64,000 nucleotides of DNA from Aurantiacibacter sediminis (GTDB lineage Bacteria > Pseudomonadota > Alphaproteobacteria > Sphingomonadales > Sphingomonadaceae). The stretch covers positions 1 to 64,000 of the forward strand of contig NZ_JAEANY010000001.1 of assembly GCF_016019885.1 (NCBI RefSeq), written 5' to 3'. Made by a program: the position numbers and the translations under genes. Each line of letters starts with the position of its first letter. Positions within the stretch are counted from its first letter, which is position 1. Positions 24,353-33,592 of the stretch are shown here, in pieces. The notes under the pieces were generated by a model. That model was not told the DNA's origin, ran no database searches, and was given only the letters and a program-made list of their open reading frames with translations.

Positions 24353-25614
24353 CACAGGTGAGTTCAAGTCGCGCCAATCCATTTCGCCCCGGCGTGGTGC
24401 TGGCGGTGCTAGCGATTGGCGCGAGTGCCTTCCTGCTGATGCTCTATGCCCTTGGCCAGGGCTGGACTGGCCAGCAAGACCGCGATGGCGGGACCCATGC
24501 AGCATCGAACGGCCTCACCGGTTTTGCAGGTCTGGTGCAGGTGGCGGAAGGCAGCGGCTATTCGGTCGAGCTTTCGCGCAATCGCGCGAGGACGAATGAT
24601 TACGGCCTCGTGGTGCTGACCCCGCAGCTTTACGGCGATATCGCAGAATTGTCGGAGCTGGTGGAGGAACGGCAGAATCTGGACTCCGGGCCGACTCTTA
24701 TCATCATGCCGAAATGGGCCGCCTATCCGATCCCGGCGCAGAACGAGGTCGAGACCGAAGAAGGCTGGGTCATGCTCGTCGATGCCCGGGCGCCGGGCTG
24801 GGTGAATGAGCTGGCGCTGACCGAAGGGGCGGAACTGTCGCTCGGCCAGACGAATGGCTGGAACGGCTTTGGCCGCAATGGCGATCTGCCCGATGAAACG
24901 CGGGTGCAGGCGCTGACCGGGCAGCCCGACCAACCTTTCAAGCCACTGGTCGTCGATAGCGAAGGCGATGTGCTGGTCGGCGCGCTTGAGCAGGAAACCA
25001 ATGGCTACGATTACGAGCCGTGGCCGGTGATCGTGGTGTTCGAGCCCGATTTGATGAACAATTACGGTATGGCTGACAGGGAGCGGGCGCGGACTGCAAT
25101 GTCCATCATCTCCGCCGCGACGCTTGGCGACGACATGCCGGTCAAATTCGATCTGACGCTGGCGGGCCTTGGCACATCGGAAAACCTGCTGACGCTGGCA
25201 TTCAGCCCGCCGTTCCTCGCCGCGACGCTTTGCCTCATCCTCGCCTCCATCGTGATCGCATGGCGCGCGTTCCGCCGTTTTGGCCCGCCGGCGGTGGAAG
25301 GCCCCGCCATCGCGCGCGGTAAACGCCAGCTCGCGCGCAATGGCGCAGCGCTGGTGGCGCAGCTGAAGCGCTTCCATTTGCTGAAAGAGCCCTACGAGGC
25401 GCTGATCGGCAAACGCGTCGCCAATCATCTTGGCCTGCGCATCGCTGATAATGATGCGCGCGAAATAGCCATTGATCGCAAACTGCAAGCGCGCGGGCAC
25501 ACCGGCCCCCGCTTCGTCGATCTTGCCGGAGATCTGCGCGAAGCAGAGCGCCCCGGAGACATTATTCGCGCCGCACGCGCGCTGAGACAATTTGAAAGGA
25601 ATCTGACGCAATGA
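24349..25614 (+). CDS. DUF4350 domain membrane protein
   Basis: A 421-aa protein with an N-terminal membrane helix (VVLAVLAIGASAFLLMLYAL), an extracytoplasmic DUF4350 domain (residues about 50-270, with YGLVVLTPQL and GPTLIIMPKWAAYP strands), a second helix near 285-305, and a cytoplasmic tail. DUF4350 has a GATase-like fold and is found next to MoxR ATPases; no catalytic triad is obvious. It overlaps both neighbours by 4 nt, so it is translated with them. The likely role is as membrane partner of the MoxR/DUF58 machine. Confidence 0.78.
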   Translation: MTQVSSSRANPFRPGVVLAVLAIGASAFLLMLYALGQGWTGQQDRDGGTHAASNGLTGFAGLVQVAEGSGYSVELSRNRARTNDYGLVVLTPQLYGDIAELSELVEERQNLDSGPTLIIMPKWAAYPIPAQNEVETEEGWVMLVDARAPGWVNELALTEGAELSLGQTNGWNGFGRNGDLPDETRVQALTGQPDQPFKPLVVDSEGDVLVGALEQETNGYDYEPWPVIVVFEPDLMNNYGMADRERARTAMSIISAATLGDDMPVKFDLTLAGLGTSENLLTLAFSPPFLAATLCLILASIVIAWRAFRRFGPPAVEGPAIARGKRQLARNGAALVAQLKRFHLLKEPYEALIGKRVANHLGLRIADNDAREIAIDRKLQARGHTGPRFVDLAGDLREAERPGDIIRAARALRQFERNLTQ

Positions 25615-26573
25615 GCATGACGCTGGAGGGCACTACGCAGCTCGCGGGTACGATCCGCAATGAAGTGAGCAAGGCGATCGTCGGCATGGACGACACGATC
25701 GAGCATCTGCTCATCGCTCTGGTGGCCAAGGGGCATGTGCTGATGGAAGGCCCGCCGGGAACGGCCAAGACGTTCCTCGCCAATTGCTTTGCTGCGGCAA
25801 CGGGCCTAGATTTCGGACGCATCCAGTTCACGCCGGATCTGCTGCCGGGCGATATCCTCGGCTCCAACCTTTTTAACTTTCAAACCAGCCAGTTCACGCT
25901 GACGCGCGGGCCAATTTTCTGTGAGCTGCTGCTTGCCGATGAAATCAATCGTACGCCGCCCAAGACGCAGGCCGCGCTGCTCGAAGCCATGCAGGAACGC
26001 AAGGTGACGCTGGATGGCGAGACGCACATGCTGTCCGAGCAGTTCATGGTCGTTGCTACGCAAAACCCGATCGAGAACCAGGGCGTCTACCCGCTTCCCG
26101 AAGCACAGCTCGATCGCTTCGCGTTCAAGCTGCTTGTGCCCTACCCCAGCGCCGAGGAAGAGGCGCGCATCGTCCACCGCTTTGGTGAGCGTAGCGGGCC
26201 GCAAAGGCCAGCCGATTTCGGGATTGCGCAAGTGGCCTCGCCGCAGGATATCGCCGGTGCGCAGGAAGCGGTGAAAAGCGTCACTTTGGCGCAGGATGTG
26301 ATCGATTACGCGGTTTCACTGGTGCGCGCGACGCGTGACAATCCCGATCTTGCTAGCGGCGCATCGCCGCGCGCCGCTGTGCTGCTCGCCAATGCCGCGC
26401 GCGCCCGTGCCGCGCTGCAGGGCCGCAATTACGTGATCCCCGATGATGTGAAGGCGCTCGCCACCTCAACACTTCGCCACCGCCTGCTGCTATCCCCTGC
26501 CGCCGAGATCGAGGGCAAGGAAGTCGAAACTCTGGTCGAACAGATGATCGAGCAGACAGAGGCGCCGCGGTGA
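25611..26573 (+). CDS. MoxR family AAA+ ATPase
   Basis: Chaperone-type AAA+ ATPase of 320 aa. Walker A GPPGTAKT (about 47-54), Walker B LLADEINRTPPKTQ, sensor 1 VVATQNPIENQGVYPLPEAQ and the arginine-rich lid are intact. MoxR proteins act with von Willebrand/DUF58 partners in metal insertion or envelope stress responses. It is the enzymatic core of this six-gene operon. A 51-nt gap with a hairpin follows, unlike the 1-4 nt overlaps elsewhere in the operon, so downstream expression may be tuned here. Confidence 0.93.
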   Translation: MSMTLEGTTQLAGTIRNEVSKAIVGMDDTIEHLLIALVAKGHVLMEGPPGTAKTFLANCFAAATGLDFGRIQFTPDLLPGDILGSNLFNFQTSQFTLTRGPIFCELLLADEINRTPPKTQAALLEAMQERKVTLDGETHMLSEQFMVVATQNPIENQGVYPLPEAQLDRFAFKLLVPYPSAEEEARIVHRFGERSGPQRPADFGIAQVASPQDIAGAQEAVKSVTLAQDVIDYAVSLVRATRDNPDLASGASPRAAVLLANAARARAALQGRNYVIPDDVKALATSTLRHRLLLSPAAEIEGKEVETLVEQMIEQTEAPR

Positions 26574-26591
26574 TCCTACTATTTACTGTCA

Positions 26592-26614
26592 CCTTCCCCC
26601 TCGATGGGGGAAGG
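26592..26614 (+). promoter_or_regulatory. Hairpin overlapping the DUF58 ribosome-binding site
   Basis: A perfect 9-bp stem CCTTCCCCC (26592-26600) / GGGGGAAGG (26606-26614) has a 5-nt loop. The 3' arm includes the start of AAGGAGG (26611-26617), the ribosome site for GTG 26625. When folded it would hide part of that site. It could limit DUF58 translation relative to MoxR, or it may be a dispersed hairpin repeat. Confidence 0.55.
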
Positions 26615-26624
26615 AGGTGCTGAG

Positions 26625-27995
26625 GTGATTCAACGCCTCCAGGCCCTCACGTCGCGGATCAATATCCCGGCCGTACCCATCGTGCCGACTGGCCGCACGC
26701 TGGTGATGCTTGGACTGCTCGCGCCGATTGCAGTCGTCATTGCCGCGACTGCGCCTGCCGCATGGATCGTCGCGCCAGCGGCTGCGGCGGCGCTGATTCT
26801 GGTCGCGCTGATCGATGGCTGGCTGGCTGGCGCAATGTCACATTTCGAATATGTCGTGCCGAGCGATGCCGAAGTCGGCCAGCCTGCGATGATCCGCGTG
26901 AATGCGGAGATCGAACGTGATGGCGATGCTACTCTGCCAGAAGCGGCCATTGGCTATGATCCCAGGCTAGGCGCAGACGGGGCGAGCCATTTCCGCCTCC
27001 AGCCCACGGGCAAGCCGGGGCAATTTTCCGGTGTGGGTGAAGCAGTGCCAGTGCGGCGCGGGACGGGTGAATTCCACGATCTCTGGCTCCGCTGGCCCGG
27101 GCCGCTGGGCCTCGCCGTGCGACAGACGCATGTTGAACTCGATGCGCGCATGCGCGTGTGGCCGGACCTCTCGCCGGTGCGCTCCCCTGTCTTGCAGGCC
27201 TTTATGCGGGACTCGCAATTCGGCCTCGTCGCGCGGCGCATTCGCGGAGAAGGCACGCAATTCGAAGCCTTGTCCGAATACGAACCCGGTATGGATCGCC
27301 GGCGCATCGACTGGAAAGCCAGTGCGCGGCACACAGCTCTCTACGCCCGCGAAAATGAAAGCGAGCGGGACAACCAGCTCGTCTTCGCTTTCGATTGCGG
27401 GCAGAGCATGTGCGAGCCGGTCGATGGCTTGCCGCGTATCGACAGGGCCGTCTCAGCGGCTCTCACCGCAGCCTATGTGGCGCTGAAAGGCGGCGACCGG
27501 GTGAGCCTGTTCGGCTTTGCCGATCACCCTCAGCTGATGACGCCATTCGTCAGCGATACGCGCGCTTTCCACCGTTTGCAGAGCGCCGCGGCAGAGCTCG
27601 ATTATATCCCGCGCGAGCCCAACTTCACTCTCGCTCTCGCCACGCTGACATCGCGGCTGAAACGCCGCAGCCTGATCGTGCTGTTTTCCGATTTTACCGA
27701 TCCGACGTCGGCGGAAATGATGGTCGAAAGCGTTGAGCGGCTGGTGCGCCATCACCTGGTGATTTTCGTCACCATGGTGGATACCGAATTGGAGGAGCTC
27801 GCGATCGAGGAGCCGGACAGCATGGGCGATATCGCCTCCGCCGTCAGCGCCGATGCCCTTGCCACTCAGCGCGCCATCGTACTGCAGAAACTGCGCCGCA
27901 TGGGCGTGAATGTGATCGAGGCGCCGCATGACAAGATCGGCTACCAGCTGATCGACAGCTATCTCGCGACCAAGCGGGCGGAGGCAATCGGCTGA
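26625..27995 (+). CDS. DUF58 domain protein
   Basis: Membrane-anchored partner of the MoxR ATPase, 456 aa. Two N-terminal helices (about 25-70) precede a beta domain and the DUF58 hallmark YEPGMDRRRIDWKASARHT (about 230). A von Willebrand A-like domain follows with FAFDCGQSMCEP; the usual DxSxS metal site is DCGQS here, so it is partly altered. GTG 26625 is chosen because AAGGAGG lies seven bases upstream; an ATG at 26604 would put the initiator inside the hairpin loop region. It overlaps the SpoIIM gene by one base. Confidence 0.85.
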   Translation: MIQRLQALTSRINIPAVPIVPTGRTLVMLGLLAPIAVVIAATAPAAWIVAPAAAAALILVALIDGWLAGAMSHFEYVVPSDAEVGQPAMIRVNAEIERDGDATLPEAAIGYDPRLGADGASHFRLQPTGKPGQFSGVGEAVPVRRGTGEFHDLWLRWPGPLGLAVRQTHVELDARMRVWPDLSPVRSPVLQAFMRDSQFGLVARRIRGEGTQFEALSEYEPGMDRRRIDWKASARHTALYARENESERDNQLVFAFDCGQSMCEPVDGLPRIDRAVSAALTAAYVALKGGDRVSLFGFADHPQLMTPFVSDTRAFHRLQSAAAELDYIPREPNFTLALATLTSRLKRRSLIVLFSDFTDPTSAEMMVESVERLVRHHLVIFVTMVDTELEELAIEEPDSMGDIASAVSADALATQRAIVLQKLRRMGVNVIEAPHDKIGYQLIDSYLATKRAEAIG

Positions 27996-29044
27996 TGGCG
28001 CTTTCCCTGTTCCGCAAGAATGAAATCGAACCGCCCGCCGATATTGAAGCGGCGAGCCTTCGCTCGGACAAATTCCGACTGGAGCGTGAAGTCGACTGGC
28101 AACGGCTCGATCAGATCGTCACCGCGCTCGAGAAGGGACGGCCCAAGCGCATCAGTGATGACGATCTGCTCAATTTGCCAGTGCTGTATCGCAAGACCGC
28201 GTCCAGCCTTGCGGTGGCGCGGGAGACATCGCTCGATGCCTCCACGCTCGATTATCTTGAGGCGTTGGTGCGCCGCGCGTGGTTCCAGATCTACGGCCCG
28301 CGGGTTGGCTTTTTCGGCTGGCTGAAGCGCTTTTTCCTCGGTGGATGGAGCGGAGCGATCCGAGCGATCTGGCTCGACATCTGTATCGCCTTTGCGGTGA
28401 TGGTCGCGGGAACGATAGTCGGCTGGCTGCTCGTCGCGCGCGATCAGGAATGGTTCTATGCGCTGGTCCCTGGCGGCATGGCAGGCGGCCGTGTGCCCGG
28501 TGCTCCGCGTGAAGTGCTGGAAGAAACGCTGGGCCATCAGGGCGGCGCGGATGGGCTAGGCGTCTTTGCCGCATCGCTGTTCTCCAACAATACGGGCGTG
28601 GCGATCATGGCCTTTGCATTAGGCTTTGCTTTCGGGATCCCGACGCTGCTGCTGCTCGTGTACAATATGGCGCTGCTGGGCGCGATGCTGTGGGTGTTCG
28701 ATGATGCAGGCCTCGGCACAGAATTTGCCGCTTGGCTGAGCGTGCACGGCACGACGGAGCTGGGCGCGATCATGTTGGCAGGCGCTGCAGGCATGCATGT
28801 CGGCCGCACCATGGCGTTTCCGGGCGATCGCTCGATCCTTTCCGCCATGCAGAGCGCTGGCGTACGCGCCGCGCAAGTCATGGCAGGCTGCACGATCATG
28901 CTGATCGTCGCCGGACTGCTGGAAGGCTATGCGCGCCAATTGGTCGATGGCACCGGCGCGCGCTTTGCCATTGGCGGCACAATGCTGGTGCTTTGGACAC
29001 TTTATTTCCTTGCCGTGCGCAGCCCGAAGGAGCGTGAGGCATGA
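27995..29044 (+). CDS. Stage II sporulation protein M-like membrane protein
   Basis: A 349-aa protein with a soluble N-terminal region of about 110 residues and about five membrane helices. It shows SLFSNNTGVAIMAFALGFAF and LLGAMLWVF, the SpoIIM (DUF95) pattern. Despite the name, non-sporulating bacteria carry it in MoxR operons, where its role is undefined. It begins on the last base of the DUF58 stop and overlaps the RDD gene by 4 nt, so it is part of the same translational chain. Confidence 0.87.
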   Translation: MALSLFRKNEIEPPADIEAASLRSDKFRLEREVDWQRLDQIVTALEKGRPKRISDDDLLNLPVLYRKTASSLAVARETSLDASTLDYLEALVRRAWFQIYGPRVGFFGWLKRFFLGGWSGAIRAIWLDICIAFAVMVAGTIVGWLLVARDQEWFYALVPGGMAGGRVPGAPREVLEETLGHQGGADGLGVFAASLFSNNTGVAIMAFALGFAFGIPTLLLLVYNMALLGAMLWVFDDAGLGTEFAAWLSVHGTTELGAIMLAGAAGMHVGRTMAFPGDRSILSAMQSAGVRAAQVMAGCTIMLIVAGLLEGYARQLVDGTGARFAIGGTMLVLWTLYFLAVRSPKEREA

Positions 29045-29928
29045 GCGCGGCGATGAATTTCATGCGCGGCGAGCCGGACAAGCGCGACCGTATGTTGGTA
29101 ACGCCCGAAGGCCTTGCCCTGCCGCTGACTGTCGGCAGCAGGGGCGCGCGTGCAGGTGCACTGATGCTCGACATAATTTTCATCGTGCTGGGCATCATCG
29201 TGTTCTTCATCGTGATGGGACTGCTGGGATTCAGCCTGATCGATGTCGGCGAATCCGGAGGAGCGGGGCCGATCGCCGAGTTCCTCATCATCCTGGTGAT
29301 TCTGTTCCTCTTCTTGGCCCGATACGGCTATTTCCTCTGGTTCGAGCTGGGCCCGCGTGGCGCCACGCCGGGAAAGAGATTGCTGGGCTTACGCGTTGCA
29401 GCGCGCGATGGTGGGCAGCTGACAGCCGAAATGGTGATTGCCCGCAATCTGGTGCGCGATGTGGAGGTGTTCCTGCCGCTGTTCTTCCTGCTTGGCGGCG
29501 GAGAGGATCAGGGTGTCGCTGGCCTTGCCGCTTTCATCTGGCTCGCGATCTTCGTCCTCTTTCCCTTCTTCAACAAGGATGCGTTGCGCGCAGGCGACGT
29601 GGTTGCGGGAACATGGGTGGTCGAAGCAAAGGCCGCCAAGCTGAAGGAAGCAATGTCACTCGCGCCCGATCGCAGCCGTGACTACCAGTTCGGAGAGGCC
29701 GAGCTTTCCGTCTATGGCGAGCACGAATTGCAGGTCCTCGAAACCGTTTTGCGGCAGGACCAGCCAGAAGCGCTTCGCGATGTGGCAGAGGCGATCACCG
29801 GCAAGATCGGATGGCGGCTTGGCCAAGGCGATGAGCGTGAATTCCTCGAAGCCTTCTACGCAGCTCTGCGCGCCCATCTTGAAAGCGGCATGCGCTTTGG
29901 CAAGCGCAAGCGCGATAAATTCTCGTAG
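29041..29928 (+). CDS. RDD family membrane protein
   Basis: A 295-aa protein. The RDD domain starts near residue 25 with the conserved Arg/Asp pair in RGARAGALMLDIIFIVLGII, and continues with RYGYFLWFELGPRGATPGKR and the final Asp region. About four hydrophobic segments are followed by a 90-residue cytoplasmic tail rich in charged residues. RDD proteins have been linked to ion transport; the substrate here is unknown. It closes the MoxR operon, and GNAT follows 14 nt later. Confidence 0.85.
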   Translation: MSAAMNFMRGEPDKRDRMLVTPEGLALPLTVGSRGARAGALMLDIIFIVLGIIVFFIVMGLLGFSLIDVGESGGAGPIAEFLIILVILFLFLARYGYFLWFELGPRGATPGKRLLGLRVAARDGGQLTAEMVIARNLVRDVEVFLPLFFLLGGGEDQGVAGLAAFIWLAIFVLFPFFNKDALRAGDVVAGTWVVEAKAAKLKEAMSLAPDRSRDYQFGEAELSVYGEHELQVLETVLRQDQPEALRDVAEAITGKIGWRLGQGDEREFLEAFYAALRAHLESGMRFGKRKRDKFS

Positions 29929-29942
29929 GAGCGATAAGTCAT

Positions 29943-30458
29943 ATGATCCTGCGCCCGGCAAAGCCTCAAGATGCCAAAGCTCTTGCTACGTTGGGCCGCG
30001 AAAGTTTCTGCGCGAAGTTCGCACATCTTTACGATCCGGCTGACCTCAACGCCTTCCTTAAGGAAGTGTATTCGGTCGAAGCAGTATCAGGAGAGCTCGC
30101 CGATCCGCAGCTGACGCACCGCTTGGCCGTTGATGACGAGGACACGCTCATCGGCTTTATCAAGCTGAAGGACCCTAGCGGATATGGCAAATATTCGGAC
30201 GCGACAAAACCTATCGGGCTGCAGCAGCTCTACTGCGCGCCGGACAGGACGGGCGAAGGCATCGGTGCCGCGCTGACGGATTGGGCACTCGCCGAAGCCC
30301 GGGCACGCGGCTGCGATGCCATCCAACTTTCGGTCTATTCGGATAATGACGGGGCGCAGCGTTTCTACCAGCGATACGGCTTTGCCAAGATCGCCGATAT
30401 TTATTTCATGGTCGGCAATCACCGTGACGATGAATATCTTTACGAGCTGCGGCTTTAG
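29943..30458 (+). CDS. GNAT family N-acetyltransferase
   Basis: A 171-aa acetyl-CoA-dependent transferase. The core has LQQLYCAPDRTGEGIGAALT, matching the acetyl-CoA pyrophosphate loop (R/Q-x-x-G-x-G/A), then AIQLSVYSDNDGAQRFYQRY and GFAKIADIYF, the usual C-terminal GNAT strands. The acceptor is not predictable. It follows the RDD gene by 14 nt and may be cotranscribed with the end of that operon. Confidence 0.9.
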   Translation: MILRPAKPQDAKALATLGRESFCAKFAHLYDPADLNAFLKEVYSVEAVSGELADPQLTHRLAVDDEDTLIGFIKLKDPSGYGKYSDATKPIGLQQLYCAPDRTGEGIGAALTDWALAEARARGCDAIQLSVYSDNDGAQRFYQRYGFAKIADIYFMVGNHRDDEYLYELRL

Positions 30459-30524
30459 CGCCGGAAAACTCTCATCAAACGCGGTTAAGCAGGCTTTAGG
30501 GCTTTTTCGCCATACCGGCGAGCA

Positions 30525-31775
30525 ATGGAACATGTTGCAATCAAGCTGCCCGACTTCGAGGCCCCTGTTGCGCCGCTTCCCGGCGAGCTGGTGCACAATG
30601 AAGCGATCGAACGCATTCTCGACAGCGTACGCGGTCACCTAGGTGTCGAGATCGCCTTCGTCTCGCGCTATATCGAAGGCGAACAGCGCGAGCTGACGCA
30701 TGTCAGTTCGGACCTTGACCTGCCCATGGGCCCGGGTTTTCGCGAGCCGCGCGAAGAAAGCTATTGCTGGCATATCCTCAACGGTCGGCTGCCAGAGCTT
30801 ATTCAGGACCCCGCCGATTTTCCGGCCACGAAAAAGCTCGCAATTACCGATTTCCTGCCGGTCGGAGCCCATGTGAATACACCCCTGCGCCTGTCCGACG
30901 GAACCGTCTGGGGCAGCTTCTGCGCCCTTGGCCGAGAGCCCGATCGTACGCTGACGGAACGTGACCTCAATATCCTCAAAAGCTTTGCCGGCCTCGCCGC
31001 CGAACGTATCGAGAGCTCTCTCGAACACGACATTCTGTCCATGCAAGCGCGCGAACGCGTCGAGTCGATGCTGGACGGACACGGAGTTTCGACTTTCCAG
31101 CAGCCCATCATTTCGCTCGAGACGGGTAAGCCGGTGGGCGTCGAGTGCCTGTCCCGCTTTCCCGACCTGACGAAGCGCGGCCCCGATGCGTGGTTCGAGG
31201 ATGCCGAACTGGTCGGCCTCGGCAAGGAGCTGGAAATGACAGCAGTGCGCTGCGCGCTGGAATCGCTGTCTTATATCCCGGACGGTCTCTACGCGACGGT
31301 AAACGTGTCGCCGCGAACGGTGGCTTCAGGCGCGGTGCGCGAATTGCTTGAAGAGGCAGGCACATCGAATGTCGTTGTCGAGATTACCGAGCATTGCCAA
31401 GTCGACGATTTCGAAGAGCTATCGCGCGAGATTTCCGCGCTGAAGGCGCATGCCAAAATCGCGATTGACGATGTCGGCACAGGCTATGCTGGCCTTCGCC
31501 ATATCGTTGATCTGCAACCCGACATCCTCAAGATGGATATGGTCCTGACACGCGGCATCGAGGCCGATCCGGCGCGCAAAGCCATGACGGCTGCGCTGGT
31601 TCAGCTTGCAAGAGAAATCGGCTGCACATTGGTAGCAGAAGGCGTGGAGACCGAGGCGGAAGCACGCACGATGAAAAAACTCGGCGTGGATTGCGGCCAA
31701 GGCTATTTGTATTCCCGGCCGCTACCCGTAGTTGCCGCCCAGCAATTCCTAATGGAAGCGGGCAAAGAACAGTAA
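30525..31775 (+). CDS. GAF-EAL cyclic-di-GMP phosphodiesterase
   Basis: Soluble signalling protein of 416 aa. An N-terminal GAF domain (about 20-170, containing EESYCWHILNGR and HVNTPLRLSDGTVWGSFCAL) is followed by an EAL domain (about 185-410). Key EAL residues are present: ECL in place of EAL, ATVNVSPRT, VVEITEHCQ, AIDDVGTGYAGLRHI, DILKMDMVLTRGI and LVAEGVETEAEA. Hydrolysis of c-di-GMP to pGpG is therefore likely. The GAF domain probably senses a small ligand. No GGDEF domain is fused. It stands alone, convergent with the KefB-like gene. Confidence 0.88.
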   Translation: MEHVAIKLPDFEAPVAPLPGELVHNEAIERILDSVRGHLGVEIAFVSRYIEGEQRELTHVSSDLDLPMGPGFREPREESYCWHILNGRLPELIQDPADFPATKKLAITDFLPVGAHVNTPLRLSDGTVWGSFCALGREPDRTLTERDLNILKSFAGLAAERIESSLEHDILSMQARERVESMLDGHGVSTFQQPIISLETGKPVGVECLSRFPDLTKRGPDAWFEDAELVGLGKELEMTAVRCALESLSYIPDGLYATVNVSPRTVASGAVRELLEEAGTSNVVVEITEHCQVDDFEELSREISALKAHAKIAIDDVGTGYAGLRHIVDLQPDILKMDMVLTRGIEADPARKAMTAALVQLAREIGCTLVAEGVETEAEARTMKKLGVDCGQGYLYSRPLPVVAAQQFLMEAGKEQ

Positions 31776-31779
31776 AGGG

Positions 31780-33564
31780 TCAGGACGCGCCTTCGGGCTC
31801 GCCATCCGTTCCGGCATCTATTGCCCGCTGCTGCTTGCGTGTCATTTCCCGCGCAGCATAAATATCGCCAGCCTCGATTTGCACGTCCATACGTTCGGAA
31901 TCGAATTTGCGATATTTGGCCTCGGCGCGGCTGATTTCGGTTTCACTCACGCCGACACTTTCCAGCGCGAGCATGGCCATGCGAATGGCGGATTCAAACA
32001 CTTCGCGCACCACGCTCCGCGCCGGATTGCCTGCCAATTCGATGACCGACCGGCGATCATAAGCACGAACGTAGATCTGCGCTTTCGGGAAGGTTTCATG
32101 GACTGAGCGAATGAGGGCAGGGTCGGGCGTATCGTCGATGCAGAACATGATGAGCTGCGCATCCGCGCCGCCTGCCTGACGCAGCAAATCCATCCGCGTG
32201 CCATCGCCATAATAGACCTTGCTGCCGAACTCCTCGGCAATGTCGATCTGCGAGGCTTTGCGATCGATCGCCGTCACGGAAAGGCCCGCGGATCTAAGCA
32301 TTTGCGAAACGCTCTGCCCGAAGCGTCCATAGCCCACCACGACGGCGCTCGCCCCCAGATTGCTCGGGGTCTCGCGTTCTTCTTCCTCGCCTTTCGGCTC
32401 TTCGCGAATGCGGCGGGTGGCGATCATCAGGAACGGCGTTGCAGCCATGCTGAGCGTAACAATCGCGCCGAAAATACTGGCGCTCTCAGGCGCGATCAGC
32501 AGCGCGGCCTGCGCCTGCGAATAAAGCACGAAGGCAAATTCACCACCTTGGCTCAGCAGCAGACCAAGCGCCAGCGCGCCTCGCCACGTCATGCCGACGA
32601 GCTTGCCGAGACCAAATATGATCGCGGCCTTCACGGCGATCAGGAGAATGGCAAAGCCGACGACGAAGAAGGGCCGTTCCGCGACAGCGCCGAGATCGAG
32701 CATCATGCCGACGGAAACGAAAAACAGGCCCAGCAGGATTGAGCGGAACGGCTCGATATCCGCCTCAAGCTCATGCCGGTAAGGCGTATCGGCCAGCATC
32801 ACGCCAGCGATGAATGCCCCTAACGCGGCTGACAGGCCCAGCGACTGCATTACGAACGCGCTGGCGATGACGGTGAAGAGAGCGGCGACGATAAACAATT
32901 CGCGCTCTCCAAGACCGCCGATCAGGCGGAACAGCGGCCGAATGACCAATCGCCCGGCCAATATCAGACCGACTATCGCGATCACGGCATAAAGTGCGAG
33001 CTGCCATCCGGCAGGGCCTTCCTGCGCAGATGGATTGCGGCTCATGGCGGCGACCAAAGTGATCAGCGGGATGATCGAAAGGTCCTGAAACAGCAAGATC
33101 GAAAATGCCCGCTCACCAAATGGGGTTCGCAAACGCCCGGCGGATTGCAGCATTGGCAGCACCTGCGCGGTGGAGCTGAGGCCCAGCGGCAGGCCAATCG
33201 CCAGCGCCGCTTCCATCGTATAGCCGGTCAAGGCGAGGATCGTGGCGGTTACCGCCAGGCCACAGGCGGCAACCTGCGCAAAACCAAGGCCGAAAATGGC
33301 CGACTTCATCCGCCACAGCCGAGCAGGACTAAGCTCTAGGCCGACCACGAACAGCAGCATCACGATGCCGAGCTCTGCGACCACGGCCATTTCTTCCGCG
33401 CCCGAGACCAGGGCGAAAACCTGCGGTCCGAGCAGCGCGCCGGCCACCAGATAGCCGAGCGTTGCCCCAAGGCCAGCGCGGCGGAACGCCAGCACTGCCA
33501 CCAACGCAAAGCCGAGGATCAGCAGCGCGTTCTGCAGGTCCAATCCGTGAGCACCGTGTTCCAT
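31780..33564 (-). CDS. Monovalent cation:proton antiporter-2 (KefB/C-like)
   Basis: Inner-membrane CPA2 transporter of 594 aa. About twelve helices include GLPLGLSSTAQVLPML and the family Asp region in FQDLSIIPL. After residue about 390 comes a cytoplasmic TrkA-N/RCK domain starting SAVVVGYGRFGQSVSQML, which binds NAD(H) or a related ligand and gates transport. K+ efflux coupled to H+ uptake is the expected role. ATG 33564 has AGGGGA upstream; an earlier in-frame start adds a Cys-rich stretch without homology. It lies 28 nt downstream of the CorA-like gene on the same strand, so they may form one unit. Confidence 0.88.
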   Translation of the reverse strand: MEHGAHGLDLQNALLILGFALVAVLAFRRAGLGATLGYLVAGALLGPQVFALVSGAEEMAVVAELGIVMLLFVVGLELSPARLWRMKSAIFGLGFAQVAACGLAVTATILALTGYTMEAALAIGLPLGLSSTAQVLPMLQSAGRLRTPFGERAFSILLFQDLSIIPLITLVAAMSRNPSAQEGPAGWQLALYAVIAIVGLILAGRLVIRPLFRLIGGLGERELFIVAALFTVIASAFVMQSLGLSAALGAFIAGVMLADTPYRHELEADIEPFRSILLGLFFVSVGMMLDLGAVAERPFFVVGFAILLIAVKAAIIFGLGKLVGMTWRGALALGLLLSQGGEFAFVLYSQAQAALLIAPESASIFGAIVTLSMAATPFLMIATRRIREEPKGEEEERETPSNLGASAVVVGYGRFGQSVSQMLRSAGLSVTAIDRKASQIDIAEEFGSKVYYGDGTRMDLLRQAGGADAQLIMFCIDDTPDPALIRSVHETFPKAQIYVRAYDRRSVIELAGNPARSVVREVFESAIRMAMLALESVGVSETEISRAEAKYRKFDSERMDVQIEAGDIYAAREMTRKQQRAIDAGTDGEPEGAS

Positions 33565-33592
33565 ATCGTCCCCTAAATTGACCCTCGCGGCC

